DNA of 64,000 bases from Hepsetus odoe (taxonomy: Eukaryota > Chordata > Actinopteri > Characiformes > Hepsetidae), in the NCBI GenBank assembly GCA_017165825.1, contig CM029386.1, forward strand, positions 11,182,780 to 11,246,779, written 5' to 3'. The translations under genes were made by a program, and so were the position numbers. The notes below the pieces were generated by a model. It made no database searches. It was not told the DNA's origin and saw only the letters and a list, made by a program, of their open reading frames with translations. Positions 12,660-24,800 of this stretch are shown here, in pieces; within the stretch, counting starts at the first letter, position 1, and each line of letters starts with the position of its first letter.

Positions 12660-12995
12660 GTGAACAGAAACACGAAGTAAACAGCTTAACAAAATAGTCA
12701 AGTGCGCTAAGTAAACAGGCTAAACAGCTAAAAAAGGAAATCAAGTACCAAATGCAAAGTAACCGTGGTAAATAGATTCACAAATTAAACATAGTAAACA
12801 AGATAAACAAGTATGAAACGCATGAAGTGAACATGCTAAACAGATAAATGAAGTAAACAAATAACCAAAGTCAACATGCCAAACAGGTAAACAAAGCAAT
12901 CTGATACATGAGTACATGGATGACCAAAGTAAACATTCAAAACAGGTAAACAAAGTAAACATGCAGGAAGAGAACGTTTTAAAGTGTAAACAGGT
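12660..12995. repeat. Degenerate minisatellite rich in GTAAACA
   Basis: Loosely tandem units of about 25-30 bp of the type AAAGTAAACATGC-AAACAGG. GTAAACA occurs nine times: 12677, 12711, 12794, 12853, 12887, 12929, 12946, 12955 and 12986. The motif matches the forkhead (FOX) binding core. Confidence 0.7.
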
Positions 12996-13029
12996 ATAAA
13001 ATGTAATGTCAGTATGACAGATGGTACAA

Positions 13030-13345
13030 AGACATGTGAAGACTTTAGCTATTTAACGATTGTAAAAAAGATAGAAAGGTGTCACTATATGTTCTTTGAG
13101 CAGCGCCACAGAATAACCGTAATTCCTCAAAGAACCATGTTCCATATAAACGAGTTGTGTGAGTGTGAAGAGCCTCCTAAAGGCATAAAGAACCTTTAAA
13201 ATGCAGTAACAGGTCTTCTAAGGATCATCATGTGGTGGTTCTTTAAACTGTTAAAAGTTCTTTATGCTCAGACAAATGTTTTCAAGGTTTCTTCACAGAA
13301 CCATCCATTGAAAGGTTCTTTAGGGAATCAGAATTGTTTCTCATT
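13030..13345. repeat. Dispersed repeat rich in GGTTCTTTA/AAAGAACC
   Basis: Repeated and inverted AAAGAACC and GGTTCTTT motifs (CTCAAAGAACCATG, GGTGGTTCTTTAAACTG, GAAAGGTTCTTTAGGG) suggest a non-autonomous palindromic element. Related sequence is at 43835-44345 and short pieces at 10745-10790 and 36672-36700. Confidence 0.45.
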
Positions 13346-14967
13346 TGGCGTTAAACAAAGATTGCTTTATAGCTCCTTTCTTTTCGGCATTGGTTTCGGG
13401 CTGATGTGTGTTCACTTGTAGAGGCAGATGACCTGCATTACATGCCTTTCTATGAAGGTGGTTCATCCAAAACATCCCTTCATCCAAAGCATTACTTCAC
13501 CTGTCGGTTTAAGTGATAAAGCTTTATCTGCATCATTTGTTATGTAAAGCTGGCCATTCAAATAGTTTGCCGCTTTGTACACATTTACATACCCTATACC
13601 TGTTCAGCGGGAATGTCATTCATTCTGCAGCCACTTTCTTCCCATTTACATTATTATTCTCTGGATATTTTCTCATTTGACCAAATTTTTTGTCAACTTT
13701 TTTTTGGCAAAGCAACGTTTTTTTTTCTCCTGCAGCACTAGTACCTGCCGGGGCATGGCACTTACTAGATCCTGCCGTGTTTTTCATAGCTAACAGACAA
13801 TGCAGATGGGGGTAGGTAATGTGGTGTGAAGGGTGTCTTATAAAAAGACTGACAGGAGGTCAGTGCAAACGCAGACGATCTCTCAGGCCTGTGGAGCGGT
13901 TCCCCAAAGAGGATTTCTTTGAAAAAAACTGAGTAATGTATCTTTAATGAGCACCAAGTTCAAAAGGTGATTCCACAAGTGAGGTGTCATTTGTGGCCCC
14001 CTGATATTCCAGTAAAGTGAGTGTAAAGTGAACTTTAAACACACGTAAAGGGTCCTGCAACAATGGAGGTTTAAAAATGATGTAAACCATTTCACCAGTG
14101 CTAGTCGATTGAAACTACACATTACTATAAGATCTGTTCAGTAAAATACTACACAGATCCTTCCCATTTCATGCTTGAAACAACCCCAATTCATATTAGG
14201 CATAACAACAGGACACCCCTAAGAGCTTCAGGCCTCCAAAACATGCAACATATTTCAAAAATAACATGTCAAAGATAAGTTATTATATTGTGGGTCTGCC
14301 TGATGGCGTCGCTTTGAAAGTGCAGCCTTGTTTCCTGAATTAAAAATCTGAACGTAAATTATTCATTAAAAAAATAAATAAATACACACCACTAAACTAC
14401 TAAAACATTTTCAATGTCCTCCTGCTGACTGCAAGGATGTTAGATTAGCACATTTGGTGAATTTGCTAATTCAGAACTTAAGGAGCTGTTGTCTCATAAG
14501 GTTTAAGGCATGTTCTAAATCCTAAAATCATTCAGAAATAATGACAGACTGCAGGATCACATTCATTAAGCTCCTTGAAATCTGCATAAGCCTTTGGGGC
14601 ACGAAAGTGATGAAAGTATCCTTTATAGCTAGTTATGCTTTTTGGAATAAGCCTTTATAAATGATAAAATGTGTAATTTGTCATAAGAGGCTTATGTAGA
14701 TGCCATGGAGCCTTATGAACAGTACCCTATAGCAAAGTGTTACTTTTAGGAGTTGGTCTGCACCCAAAACAGTGGAATAACCCTAAATACTCCTTAGGAT
14801 GAATAAAAATGGATAAATAATAACAGGGAAAGATCAAAAGAGAGAAAACAAAGGGGGAAAACGACATTCTAGGGAAAGATGACCTGACTGTATGGTAGAA
14901 AGTAGTGGGAGAGAAACAAGCATAAATGATAGGTAGAAGGAAAGAGGCCCCTTTCCTCTCTTTCTTT

Positions 14968-14979
14968 GCACACACGCAT

Positions 14980-15012
<33 letters not shown>
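14968..15012. repeat. (AC)n microsatellite
   Basis: CACACGCATG followed by about 16 AC units. Confidence 0.95.
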
Positions 15013-15016
<4 letters not shown>

Positions 15017-15603
15017 GGGTGGGACAGACAGAAGGCGGCCAGTGGTGAAATCAGTCAGACAGAACAGAAACTAACCCAGGGGTCAGGATGGAGGATGACA
15101 TCAGTGCACATTCAGGCCCACACATGCACGTGCTTTCACGTAAACGCCAAGAGGCACATATTGTTTCAATAGGACACTCCAGCACAAGGGTGTTGAAAGT
15201 GGAACATAGTACGAGCACAAGTAAAAGTCCATTTTCATGTGTGCACAAACTGTACCCGGTAACTCTCTCGCCAGTGGTCAACTTGAGTGGCCAATTTCCA
15301 ATACTTTACGGTTTTTTTCTTTTTCAGTATATATAATGTCATCAAAATGCATGTGTTTTAGCACATCTACACATCTACCTGATACAGATCCTGTTACATA
15401 GTCTGTTGAGTTTGGTTAAAATTTTGCTTTGTGGTTAAAGTAAGAATCAGGTTTAGGTAAAATGAAAGAGATGATATTAAACAAACAAAAAAATTAAAAA
15501 ACAAAAATTAAACAAAGTGAAAAGCAACCTATGTTTGGTACTTTTTTGAGTAACACATTTACACATATTCATCTAATCATATTCAATCAGCATACTGCAC
15601 TTT

Positions 15604-15754
15604 AGCCCCTCCCACTCACACTGATGTTATAAGGAGAGTTTCAGTTCAGGCTGCTTTCTGCATGAGGTGCGATACAGGGGAACCGGACTTTTTAAAACAT
15701 ATATCAGAAAAGTAGAGCAGAAATATGCCAAAAGAAGAGATTTCTAGGGTAAGT
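15604..15754 (+). promoter_or_regulatory. Possible core promoter with a short first exon
   Basis: In order: CCCCTCCC (GC/KLF-like) near 15606, TATAAG at 15628, then 92 nt later an ATG (15725, A at -3) opening MPKEEISR, ended by a perfect donor AGG|GTAAGT at 15748/15749. The spacing suits a TATA promoter with a small first exon. The phase-0 end would join MSL3 exon 2 in frame. There is no family match, so the order of motifs could be chance. Confidence 0.25.
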
Positions 15755-15997
15755 TGTAAAAGCACCATATAATTATTATTAAATGCAAAGTTTTAACACT
15801 GCTCATGGTCCAAATCTGTTTTAACCATTTTGGCTGTAAACTTTAAACATTGACAATTAGAAGTTGCTGATGGTCATGTATTAATTCATTCTCCCATTGA
15901 ATGAACAGGTTAAATGATGCTTTAAATGTTCACTTCATACCACATTTAAGTTCAGAAGCATAAGAGGGGATTATTTATTCAGTCTATTAGTTTAGTT

Positions 15998-16041
15998 AAT
16001 TTATTTATTTATTTATGGATGGATGGATGGATGGATGGAGG
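15998..16041. repeat. (TTTA)n(GGAT)n compound microsatellite
   Basis: Four TTTA units then about six GGAT units. Confidence 0.9.
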
Positions 16042-16989
16042 GACCAGTCAACACTGGTAACTTTTTAAAATGTCCCACATGTTCTCCAACCCATTTTGAA
16101 TTCACTGCTTTTGTCTCATAATGAAAACCAACAAATTTACATATATCCACCTATACACCCAACAGATGCCTTGAGTGAAGTTCTAAGGAGTGTTTCAAAC
16201 TGTTTTTGGACTGTGACACAATAAAGGGCAGCCAATCAGAAAAGAAATTTCTATAAATGTCAGCCTTAAAGACACACTAATAAAATAATAAATCACTGAG
16301 CCCAGTTATAAAAGGACCAGGTACCTAAAGTTAGTGTGAACTTATGAACTGACTGTGTTAAAATGAGAAAGCGTGGGGCAGAGGGTATTCTCTCCCCTGC
16401 TTTTCCAAATGTGCTCTCTCCATTCCTCTGCGTCTATGGCTTGGACAAATTGAAGTCATGCCAAGGGTTTCTAAATTTAGAAAGGAACGTGCCGCTGTAA
16501 AGCTGACTAAACATATTTAATGTGAAACACATTGAACCACCCCTTTTTGGAACCTGAGATGTAAAGCAGATTGTAATGATTGAAGCACTCTGCCATCTGG
16601 GTCATGATAGGCTAATCAAGTTCATCAAGTCAAATGCTCTTACACGTGAACGACACACATTTCTTAATCTGAGCATGCTCCAAGAAATAATTTATACTAA
16701 TGGATAACAATACTTAAATGCAGGAGGTAGCCTAATCTGTAAACTGAAACTACAGTCAGGGTTTTACTTTGTTTACACTCAGTGGTAGCCCTGTGAGTGA
16801 CTGTGACAGGCAAAAGAGTGAACATGAAGTAATGTGAAGTATGTACGTTTAAGGCTCTGCTGCAGCTCAGAGAAGCAAATATTCAAGGCTTAAGGTTTTG
16901 CTGCCCTCTTCTGACAAGGTTGTAGGACAGATGCACTGTAAAATACTTCTGAGTTCACGCACACACACACATACATGCTCACTCACTCA

Positions 16990-17322
16990 TTTTTTTAACC
17001 ACTTGGCCTGAGTATGGTAGCAGGCAGTGCTGGAGTTTATTCCCAGGTCTCACAGGGCAAAGGTCATCAGTCCATTGATGAGCAGACACACACACACACA
17101 CACACACACACAAAGACCCCTAGGGGACCTAGCACCTCTAATCCATCTGCTGTGCATGTCTTTAGATGGTGAGATGAAACTGCAGCACCCGGAGGAAACC
17201 CATGCAGACATTGGGAGAACATGCAAACTCCACACAGAAAGGATCCACACTGTCCCACCTAGGAATCAAACCCTGGACCTTCTGGCTGTGAGTCGACAGC
17301 GCTACCCACTGCGCCAAAAATG
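16990..17322 (-). mobile_element. SINE B, near full length, with internal (AC)n
   Basis: On the minus strand: GGCGCAGTGGGTAGCGCTGT head, CAGGGTTTGATTCC B box, GTTTGCATGTTCTCCCAAT, GTGGGTTTCCTCCGGGTGC, a (GT)n tract at 17085-17112, then the 3' part. Confidence 0.8.
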
Positions 17323-17934
17323 ATTCCTTGTCTTAGGTCAAGTATCGGGACATTAAATAGTCAAGACCTCTAGATGCTGACCTTTTGCTGCTGGTAGACT
17401 TTCTGTAACACACACACCTGAAAACATCAAATACCATGATAAGCAATTTTTAATGACAAGGTATTTAGGAATAAGACAGAGCAGATCTTCTGTAAGACAT
17501 TATTTTACAAGTCTGACCTAAAGAGAGGAGTCAATCAGCACAAACCTGAGAATATTTAAAATATGAAACATTGAAAGCATTGGGAGAGTTCAGGGAAGTG
17601 TCTTAGATTGAATGGAAATATTTTATCTAATGAATAATCTGTAAAATTCCACTAAATTCTGAAAACAGGATACCATAATTGACCTCTTAAGGATGCCAAT
17701 AATTACAGAGTTGCGAAATAGTGGTGAGCAGCAATTACTGCTCATGGAAGAGTGAGCAAAGTGCGCCCTCTTGTGGTAAAAGCTTGGTTTTGCAGCGCTC
17801 TACTGCTAGATTGACCAAAAAAATGTGTATCTCAAGCATGAACATGTACAACAGGATGTTATGTATGTACATAAATACAGATGATTAAAGACTAAGCTTA
17901 ATTTTGTACAATATGACTTATAATTATATGGAAA

Positions 17935-18095
17935 AAACATGACAAGCCTACACAGTAGGCCGCAAGTCCTGTAAACACCTCTGAGATGAACCAGAAGTTC
18001 AATTGCGAGCCAGGCCTTCTCAGCCAATGTCAGTGCCTGACCTGACAAATGCTCTTCTGGAAAAATGGTCCCAATACTTTTGTCCATGTAGTTTA
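17935..18095 (+). mobile_element. Tc1-like element 3' remnant
   Basis: GCGAGCCAGGCCTTCTCAGC, CAGTGCCTGACCTGACAAAT and GCTCTTCTGGAAAAATGGTC match a familiar fish Tc1 family near its 3' end; it closes with CCAATACTTTTGTCCATGTA. No intact frame. Confidence 0.5.
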
Positions 18096-18257
18096 TCTGT
18101 GTGTATACAACCCATTTTGAAAATTACATTTGTCATCTATAAAACAAAATATTGGAAAAAGCTTATTGTAATGTCATAACATTATTATTATATGTAAAGC
18201 TTAATGTTTACATAAACCAAAACCCCGGAATATCTCATTTATTAGTATTAGGTATAA

Positions 18258-18300
18258 TAATTATATAATAATAATAGTAATAATAATAATAATATATAAT
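18258..18300. repeat. (AAT)n microsatellite
   Basis: Imperfect AAT repeat just upstream of the MSL3 CpG-rich start. Confidence 0.85.
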
Positions 18301-18529
18301 TGTTGTTGCCAAGTTTATTTGAGTAAGCGTTCATTAAACTGAGAAAGAAAAAAAGAAAATCATTCTTAAAATACTAACTTCAGGACCAAGTCACTGTTTA
18401 TATTCGCGTCGTCTCAAACATTTCTATATTTGTAGTCACAACGGGCATGATTTGTATAAGTATATTTTTAACGGAACTGTTTGTAATAATGAGTACTTTT
18501 ATTTTGTATTGTATGTTTGTGACGCTGCA

Positions 18530-18757
18530 CTTCCTCCTTCCTCACGCTTTGTTTACATTCTAGCAACATCTTCCCGCGCGCCACCGTGACGTCCGTGTTC
18601 CTACGGCGGCTCCTAAAGACCAACCGGGCGCGTTTCCTCGCGTTTTCGTTTACGGAGTCTCCCGCCGTGTTGGGAGCGGAACGGACGGCTGGCAGGGAAG
18701 GGGTTAAGGAGCGGGGGGGTCCTCCATTCCTCCTCTCCACATCGCCATGATGAACAA
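18530..18757 (+). promoter_or_regulatory. MSL3 CpG-rich promoter/5' UTR
   Basis: A sharp switch from AT-rich flank to GC- and CpG-rich sequence that continues through exon 1 into intron 1 (to about 19030). No TATA box is obvious, as expected for a housekeeping CpG-island promoter. The transcription start cannot be placed from sequence. Confidence 0.7.
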
Positions 18758-18761
18758 ATGA
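18747..18761 (+). CDS. uORF (MMNK, stop) overlapping the MSL3 start codon
   Basis: ATG ATG AAC AAA TGA lies 11 nt upstream of, and out of frame with, the MSL3 ATG. Its TGA (18759-18761) overlaps that ATG (18758-18760) as ATGA. The uORF start has G at -3 and A at +4, a better context than the main start (C at -3). It counts only if transcription starts upstream of 18747, which the CpG-rich leader makes likely. Confidence 0.55.
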   Translation: MMNK

Positions 18762-18856
18762 ACTCTCGGGGAATGAAATTTAAATTCCGCAAAGGAGAAA
18801 AAGTCCTCTGCTTCGAACCGGACCCGTCCAAGGCCAAAGTGCTGTACGACGCGAAG
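18758..18856 (+). CDS. msl3: MSL3 coding exon 1 (residues 1-33)
   Basis: Starts at the ATG of MNSRGMKFKF and ends in VLYDAK before donor GTAACG. It encodes the first strands of the chromo barrel, including cage residue Y30. Intron phase 0. The start context is weak (C at -3), and the in-frame ATG at 18773 (residue M6) has G at -3. Confidence 0.95.
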
Positions 18857-21800
18857 GTAACGCGCGGAAAGCAGCCCAGTTTTGGGAGCCGAGGGCGCGT
18901 CCCTCACCGCTCGCGCTCCTCAGTGTTGTTTTGTTTAATGAGTATTATTGTTATGGCTGCTGTTTGCGTTGTAATGCGTACGGTGACCAAAGTAGGGTTT
19001 AGCTCGGGGCCTGTTTCCTCCGACCTGCTCGCACGTTTCGAGTCAGGAAAAGTTGGCATGCTGGCATTTCTTCATTCTTCTTTTGTTGTTGTTCTTTAAA
19101 GCTTTCCCGTTTCAGTACTGTCTCAACGAGCACTCCCTTCGCCATGTCTGACACTGGGCCTGCCCCCGACCGCGCGCTTTATTCCTTTAAAGCAGCTGCT
19201 GGCTTAAAAAACAAAAGAAAATCGGCTCATATTAAACCCCGCAGCACGTGGGCCATGTTTTGGGTGGGAGGTAAAGGGCGTTGGGCTGAGCTGAGCATCC
19301 TTCCCTGCAACTTTGCCGGTTGTCATGGCAGCTGATGCGGAGCCAGGGGTAAAAAAAAAAGTAAACAAGCGTTCTTTACAGCCGCTGGACGAGCGCTTTC
19401 CGGGGGCGGTCAGCTGATTCTGCAGCTAGTTTAAGTCTCGCTTAAGTCTCCAACGACAGACTGTTATTAAGACTCGTATCTCCATGCTGGAAGTTTCTCC
19501 AGCTCCTCACTGCGGGGTTTTTCTCCTCCCGGCATGTTGGGGGAGCTGATGGGAAAGGAGGCGCTTCGTTGCAGCGACTCACTCTTTGTGTTTGATTGAG
19601 CACCGTCCACAAATCAGGCAATCCCAGCAGCTTTGAGCGACAAATGCCTTTTCTTTTGGGATGATTGCCTTCATTTCTTTAGCCGAGGTCGTCAACCTGT
19701 AAGTCGGCAGAGACTCATCTGCTGTCGTGTCTTCTTTTGCAGATCTGGTCGTGTATAAGAGAATGATCGTGATCTTAAATGTGCTTGATCATTATAAATA
19801 GAAATAAGAGCCCTTTATGCCTTTTTAATGAAGTCGGGGGGTGATTTGCACAAATCACTGCAGCAATCCCAGCCTCTCCATGTTCTTTTCATGTCTCCTT
19901 CGTGCTCATGCAGCCCTCTGCCTTTTCCAGGTCGTCGACATTGTGGTTGGAAAAGATGAGAAGGGCAAACGGGTCCCAAAGTATCTGATTCACTTCAATG
20001 GTTGGAACCGCAGGTAAGTAGAAGTACCCTAGATTAGCCCCTAAACTAGCAGCATGTCAGCTCAGTGGCCTGCAGAGGTGCACACTAATCTGTGCTGTAT
20101 CCCAACTCCCTCTTTGCTTCCTGCAGTTTGTGGGATTGCGATCCTTTCCATCTAACCTTAGCAGTCAAGGTATTATTGGGACACCTGCAGTTAGTGTGGG
20201 CAGTCGGTTTTGTGCCTGCACCGAAGCCACTTTTTTCTCTTTTTGGCTTCTTTTCCAGTTGGGATCGCTGGGCTGCAGAGGATCATGTGCTCGGAGATTC
20301 CGAAGAAAATCGGAAATTACAACGTAAACTGGCACGCAAAGCTTTGGCTCGCATGTAAGTTACTGAATCTTTTGAACAGCACAGCGATCCCCCCAAATCT
20401 CTGAATGTGCTAAAACACACGGGCTCATTTCTTAACACCTTGGAAAATAGGACACTGCTTATAAAGTGCCTGCTATAGTTGGACATTGATATGTAGTGCG
20501 CTATAGTAGTAGCAATTTGGGACCCAGCCCACAGTGTCACGTTTAATACAATTCCAACAGTGTATGAATCGGGCCAGTAGGTGCTTGCATAATAAATATA
20601 TTTGCATTATATTTAAATACTAATCTTAAGAAATGAGTATATTAGAGGGACAGCTCAGTTTAGACATTTTAAAGTTAGAGAAGCAAGGTTGCGTTGGTTT
20701 GGACATGTCCAGAGGAGAGACGAGGATTGTGTTGGGAGGAGGATGTTAAAGATGGAGCTGCCCAGAAAGAGGAGAAGAGGAAGACCAAAGTGGAGGTTTA
20801 TGGATGGAAAATGCAGAGGACCGGAAGAAATGGAAATGGATCATCCGCTGTGGCTAAAAGGGAACAGCCGAAAGAAGACGAAATATATATTTAAATACTA
20901 ATCTAACAAACTCAGACTGCATTTAGAGATTTTTTTTTTCCAGGAAAATTGGGAAACTGATGACCAGTGGTTCTCAAATGGGGAACCACAAAATGGGGAA
21001 ACGGCTGACTGATGGTTCCCAAGAGCACTTTGGAGTTTAGACTGATGAAAAATTAGAGGATTGATAACACAGTTCTTTTTACCACCTGACACTTTAGTGG
21101 GTTGGCCTTGTTCTTGCAAAGATTTCAACAAATGTGCCAAATACCATAGAAACATTGCGTAACATAGAAATATTGTTTCTGACAGGAGGAGGAAGGGATG
21201 GAGGAAGCGACGTTGTCGTTTGCCAGGTGTTAACTCTGTGCTCAAAGGCTTACCTGAAGAGGAGAAGGAGGAGAGCGATGATGCTTGTAAGCAGCTGTGG
21301 TTTCTTAAGCAGTTGGTGTAATTCTGAATCTTCTCTAAAAATCTTAAGAAATCGGTCAATCTATTGTTCTTCTTTTTTATATTCATCTTTGAGATGGCTT
21401 TGGTGATTTGTGAACACGTGCGCTTTTCTGTCTTTCAGCTTTGATCTCATCATCTGAGGACAGTGACGAGGACGATTCCGACCCAGAGTCTTTAAAAAGT
21501 GAGAGCGAGTCATCTGAGGATTTGGACGAAATGGTAAATGGGCCTGTCTATAAGCAGTTGTTTACAGTACAAACATATATTTTCACTGGCGACAACCTTC
21601 TTGCGGTAACCTTACATGCCAAACTAAACTATATTTACATTTTAATTATTCATAATTTTTTGCTCAATGTAAAGGGCAGCTAGTTTTTTTTATAATAGGT
21701 AAAATCCTTAAAAAACCAGACAAACAATCAAGACTTTTGTCTGAAATCAGTGGAATTTGGGACCCTTAGAAAGACATCAAAGACATATTTTGCATTGCTC

Positions 21801-24800
21801 CTCATTAAAGAGAGAAGAGCAAGAAACGCACGCAAAGAGGGAGAGTGAGGATAAAATCATCGCTATAAATATCGACATCCCTGAAGTTCTCAAGAAGAAG
21901 CTGGAGGAAGACTGTTATTATGTCAACAAGAGAAAGAAGGTAATTTCTGATGCATGTATTCCGGTTTTTTCTGATGCTTGCAAACTGTTGCAGTCTCTTG
22001 ATTTATGACGGACTAGTTTTATATTGTTATACTTGGCCTAATCAAGATTTATTTTGATAAACATCTTGACCACCCAAAGTCCGAAGAAACCCACAGAGTG
22101 CTTACGAAAACAAAGCGTGTGAGTGTGTATGGGCTAAATGCTGAAGTCATTCAGAAGCTTGTCCCATAAACTGTTTTAGTTAAATGCAAATCAGTTTGTA
22201 AAAAAAATCATTTGAATGAATACCATCTGCTTCTTTTTTAAAATCTTTTCAATCACAGCTTATATAATGAAATAAAACTCATCAGACAAGCTAAACTATT
22301 TAAAAGACCTACATTAAACAAAATAATGTGCTTTTGTTGAAATACATTTGCAGCTGTTGTTAAGATGATCACAACATACAGTGAAATATGTTGGCATCTA
22401 GAAGTAATTTTAGATTTTTTTTAAAGGCTTATACTCATCAACAATAAAGAAATGATACATCGTTCTGGCCTGTTCTGTTTTTCAGTGGTTACATTCATTA
22501 CGTCTTCTAGTGTGATGTTTTTTTAAAGTCTGTTAATTTGCCTCACTCTTATTATCTCTAGCTGGTGAAGCTCCCATGCCAGATGAACATAGTCAATATT
22601 CTGGAGTCCTATGTGAAACACTTCACTATAAATGCAGCCTTCTCTGCCAATGAGCGCTACCGTCACCCTCAGAGCTCAACACAGTCCAACATGAACCCAC
22701 ATTATGTGCCGCCAGAGAAGAAGTAAGTTCCTTAATTTGAAATATTTAACTCAAATGGTAGGACTGGGTGTTTTGTGTATCTACATTTCAAAAGATAGAA
22801 AAAGAAACCGAAGGGTTTCAATGTATCTGATTGTCTTTATTTTTGCAGTGAGGAACTGTGCAAAGAGATGGTGGATGGCCTAAGGATCACCTTTGACTTC
22901 ACTTTACCCATAATTCTCCTGTATCCCAATGAACAGGCTCAGTTTAAGAAGGTCAGCTCATCCAAATTCTTCCAGCCAATCAATGATGGCGCAGGATGCT
23001 CTACTAGGTGAGGACTCAAAATCATTTAGACTTACTTGGCTGTCAAGCAGAATTTTTATCTCGCAGTTTTGTCTGTGTAATCTCAAAAGGATTTGCTTTA
23101 GTGTTGTATACATTCCATCTGGTTTTAAAATGGCTATAAATGTTGCATGATTATGTTGCAGTGGCTTCAGAAATAAATATATGGTGACCTCAGTTTAAAT
23201 AGGCTTCTGTTCTCTGGAGAAAATTCTGTTTGATTTCATCTTTTCTCTTAATCTTTTATAGGACTCTTCGGGAGCGCTCCCCTAGCCCGAGTCTGAACCC
23301 TTCCACTCCTCAGTCCACAGACAGCCAACCTCCTTTCAGTGAGACCTCCACTACCCCCGTCACTGCAGCAACAACACCCAAGCGCAGACGGTGCACCTAT
23401 CCAGATTCAGACGCTACACAGTCTCTCAGACGCTCCACTCGCAATACCTCTGGAGGGGACCGGACCTCTGAAAGTGGAGGCGGAGGAGGAGGTGGTGGAG
23501 GCAGCAGCAGCAGTGCTTCACCGCAGCCCAAACGCAGACTGTCTGAAGCACCAACACCACTGCCCAAATTCTTCCTCAACCTGGAGAAGAGTAAGCACTA
23601 TGTTATCAAATCAAGACAAAATTGCTTTATTAGATATAGTCTTTCAGTATCAGTGTTACCAAACCATTCAAATCTGTTCATCAAACATCAGGCAATTACT
23701 GAATCAGCACGCATGTAGCTGCACAGGTTCGCAATGCCACATCTCCGATTAAACTAGTTGAAGTACTTGTAGAATCTGGCTCTCTTGCTTGTTTACACTC
23801 TCTTGCCTAGTAGGACTGCATGATGTATAAATGCAGTCTTTATGGAAGTGTTGGAACATTTGTCATAGAAGGCTACAGCATGCAAATGAGCAGTATTATA
23901 ATTTAGATTGAAAAGATATATGTACGTTGGTTAATTTTTTTTATTTTTTTTTTCCCCTGTCGACTGATGTAGAAAATTTAATCAGCTTTAGTCTGTGCTC
24001 AAGCCGATGTTTGAGTTGGTCTGAGATAAAGAGTCAATCAGAGAGAAAAATGTTTTGATGAATGAAGAGAACGAAAGAGGTTTCAGGCCGAGAAAGAGCA
24101 CTACAGATGCAATGTTTGCTCTGAGGGTGTTGATGGAGAAGTACAGAGAAGGTCAGAAGGAGTTTTTTTTTGTCATTGTGCCTTTGTAGACTTGCCTAGA
24201 GAGGAGAGAGGGTGCCTAGAGAGGAGTTTGAGATTGAGTAGTACAGGATATGTATGAGTGCAGTGTGCAAGTGCTGAGGTCTGCAGTAGGAGGGACGGAT
24301 GCAGTTAAAGTAGAGCTTGGATTACATCAAGGATGAGTGCTGACTGCAAGAGTGAAGGGAAAGTTTTACACCACAGTAGTGAGACCATCTATGCTGTACA
24401 GGTTAGAGACAGTGGCACCGATGGAAAAGATAGGAGGCGGAGCTGGAGGTGTCAGGGTTAAAGACGCTGACAAAGCCAGAGAAGCAAGGTTGCGTTGGTT
24501 TGGACATGTCCAGAGGAGCGATGAAGATTATATTGGGGGAAACTGCCAGGGAAGAGGAAAAGAGGAAGACCAAAGAGGAGGTTTATAGTTGTGGTGAGAG
24601 AGGACATGAAGACAGTTGGTTTGAATGCAGAGGACAGGAAGAAATGTAAACAGTTGATCTGATGTGGCGACCACTAATGGGAGCAGCCAAAAGAAGAAAT
24701 AGAAACAAAAATGTTTTTAAATGTTTTGGACTGATGAGTTGCATCGTCATTTAAGTTCATGCATTTTGCAAGATCAGGCAAACATATTGCAGGACAATAT

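Larger units (their letters stand above)
9801..18529. other. Intergenic region between divergent ARHGAP6 and MSL3
   Basis: About 8.7 kb between the two CpG-rich starts. It contains three SINE copies of one family, one of another, microsatellites, a forkhead-motif repeat (12660-12995), Tc1-like remnants and one promoter-like segment (15604-15754). No confident gene was found in it, including 13430-14960 and 15760-16990. Confidence 0.65.

Noticed and set aside
9801..18529. An AMELX-like gene, nested or adjacent as in mammals
   Set aside because: No Pro/Gln-rich enamel protein frame or matching signal peptide was seen on either strand.
20898..21386. 162-residue minus-strand open frame
   Set aside because: Antisense to MSL3 intron 3, exon 4 and part of intron 4, with no family features.
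23339..23752. 137-residue frame overlapping MSL3 exon 9
   Set aside because: A shifted reading of exon 9; the in-phase frame continues the MSL3 protein on both sides.
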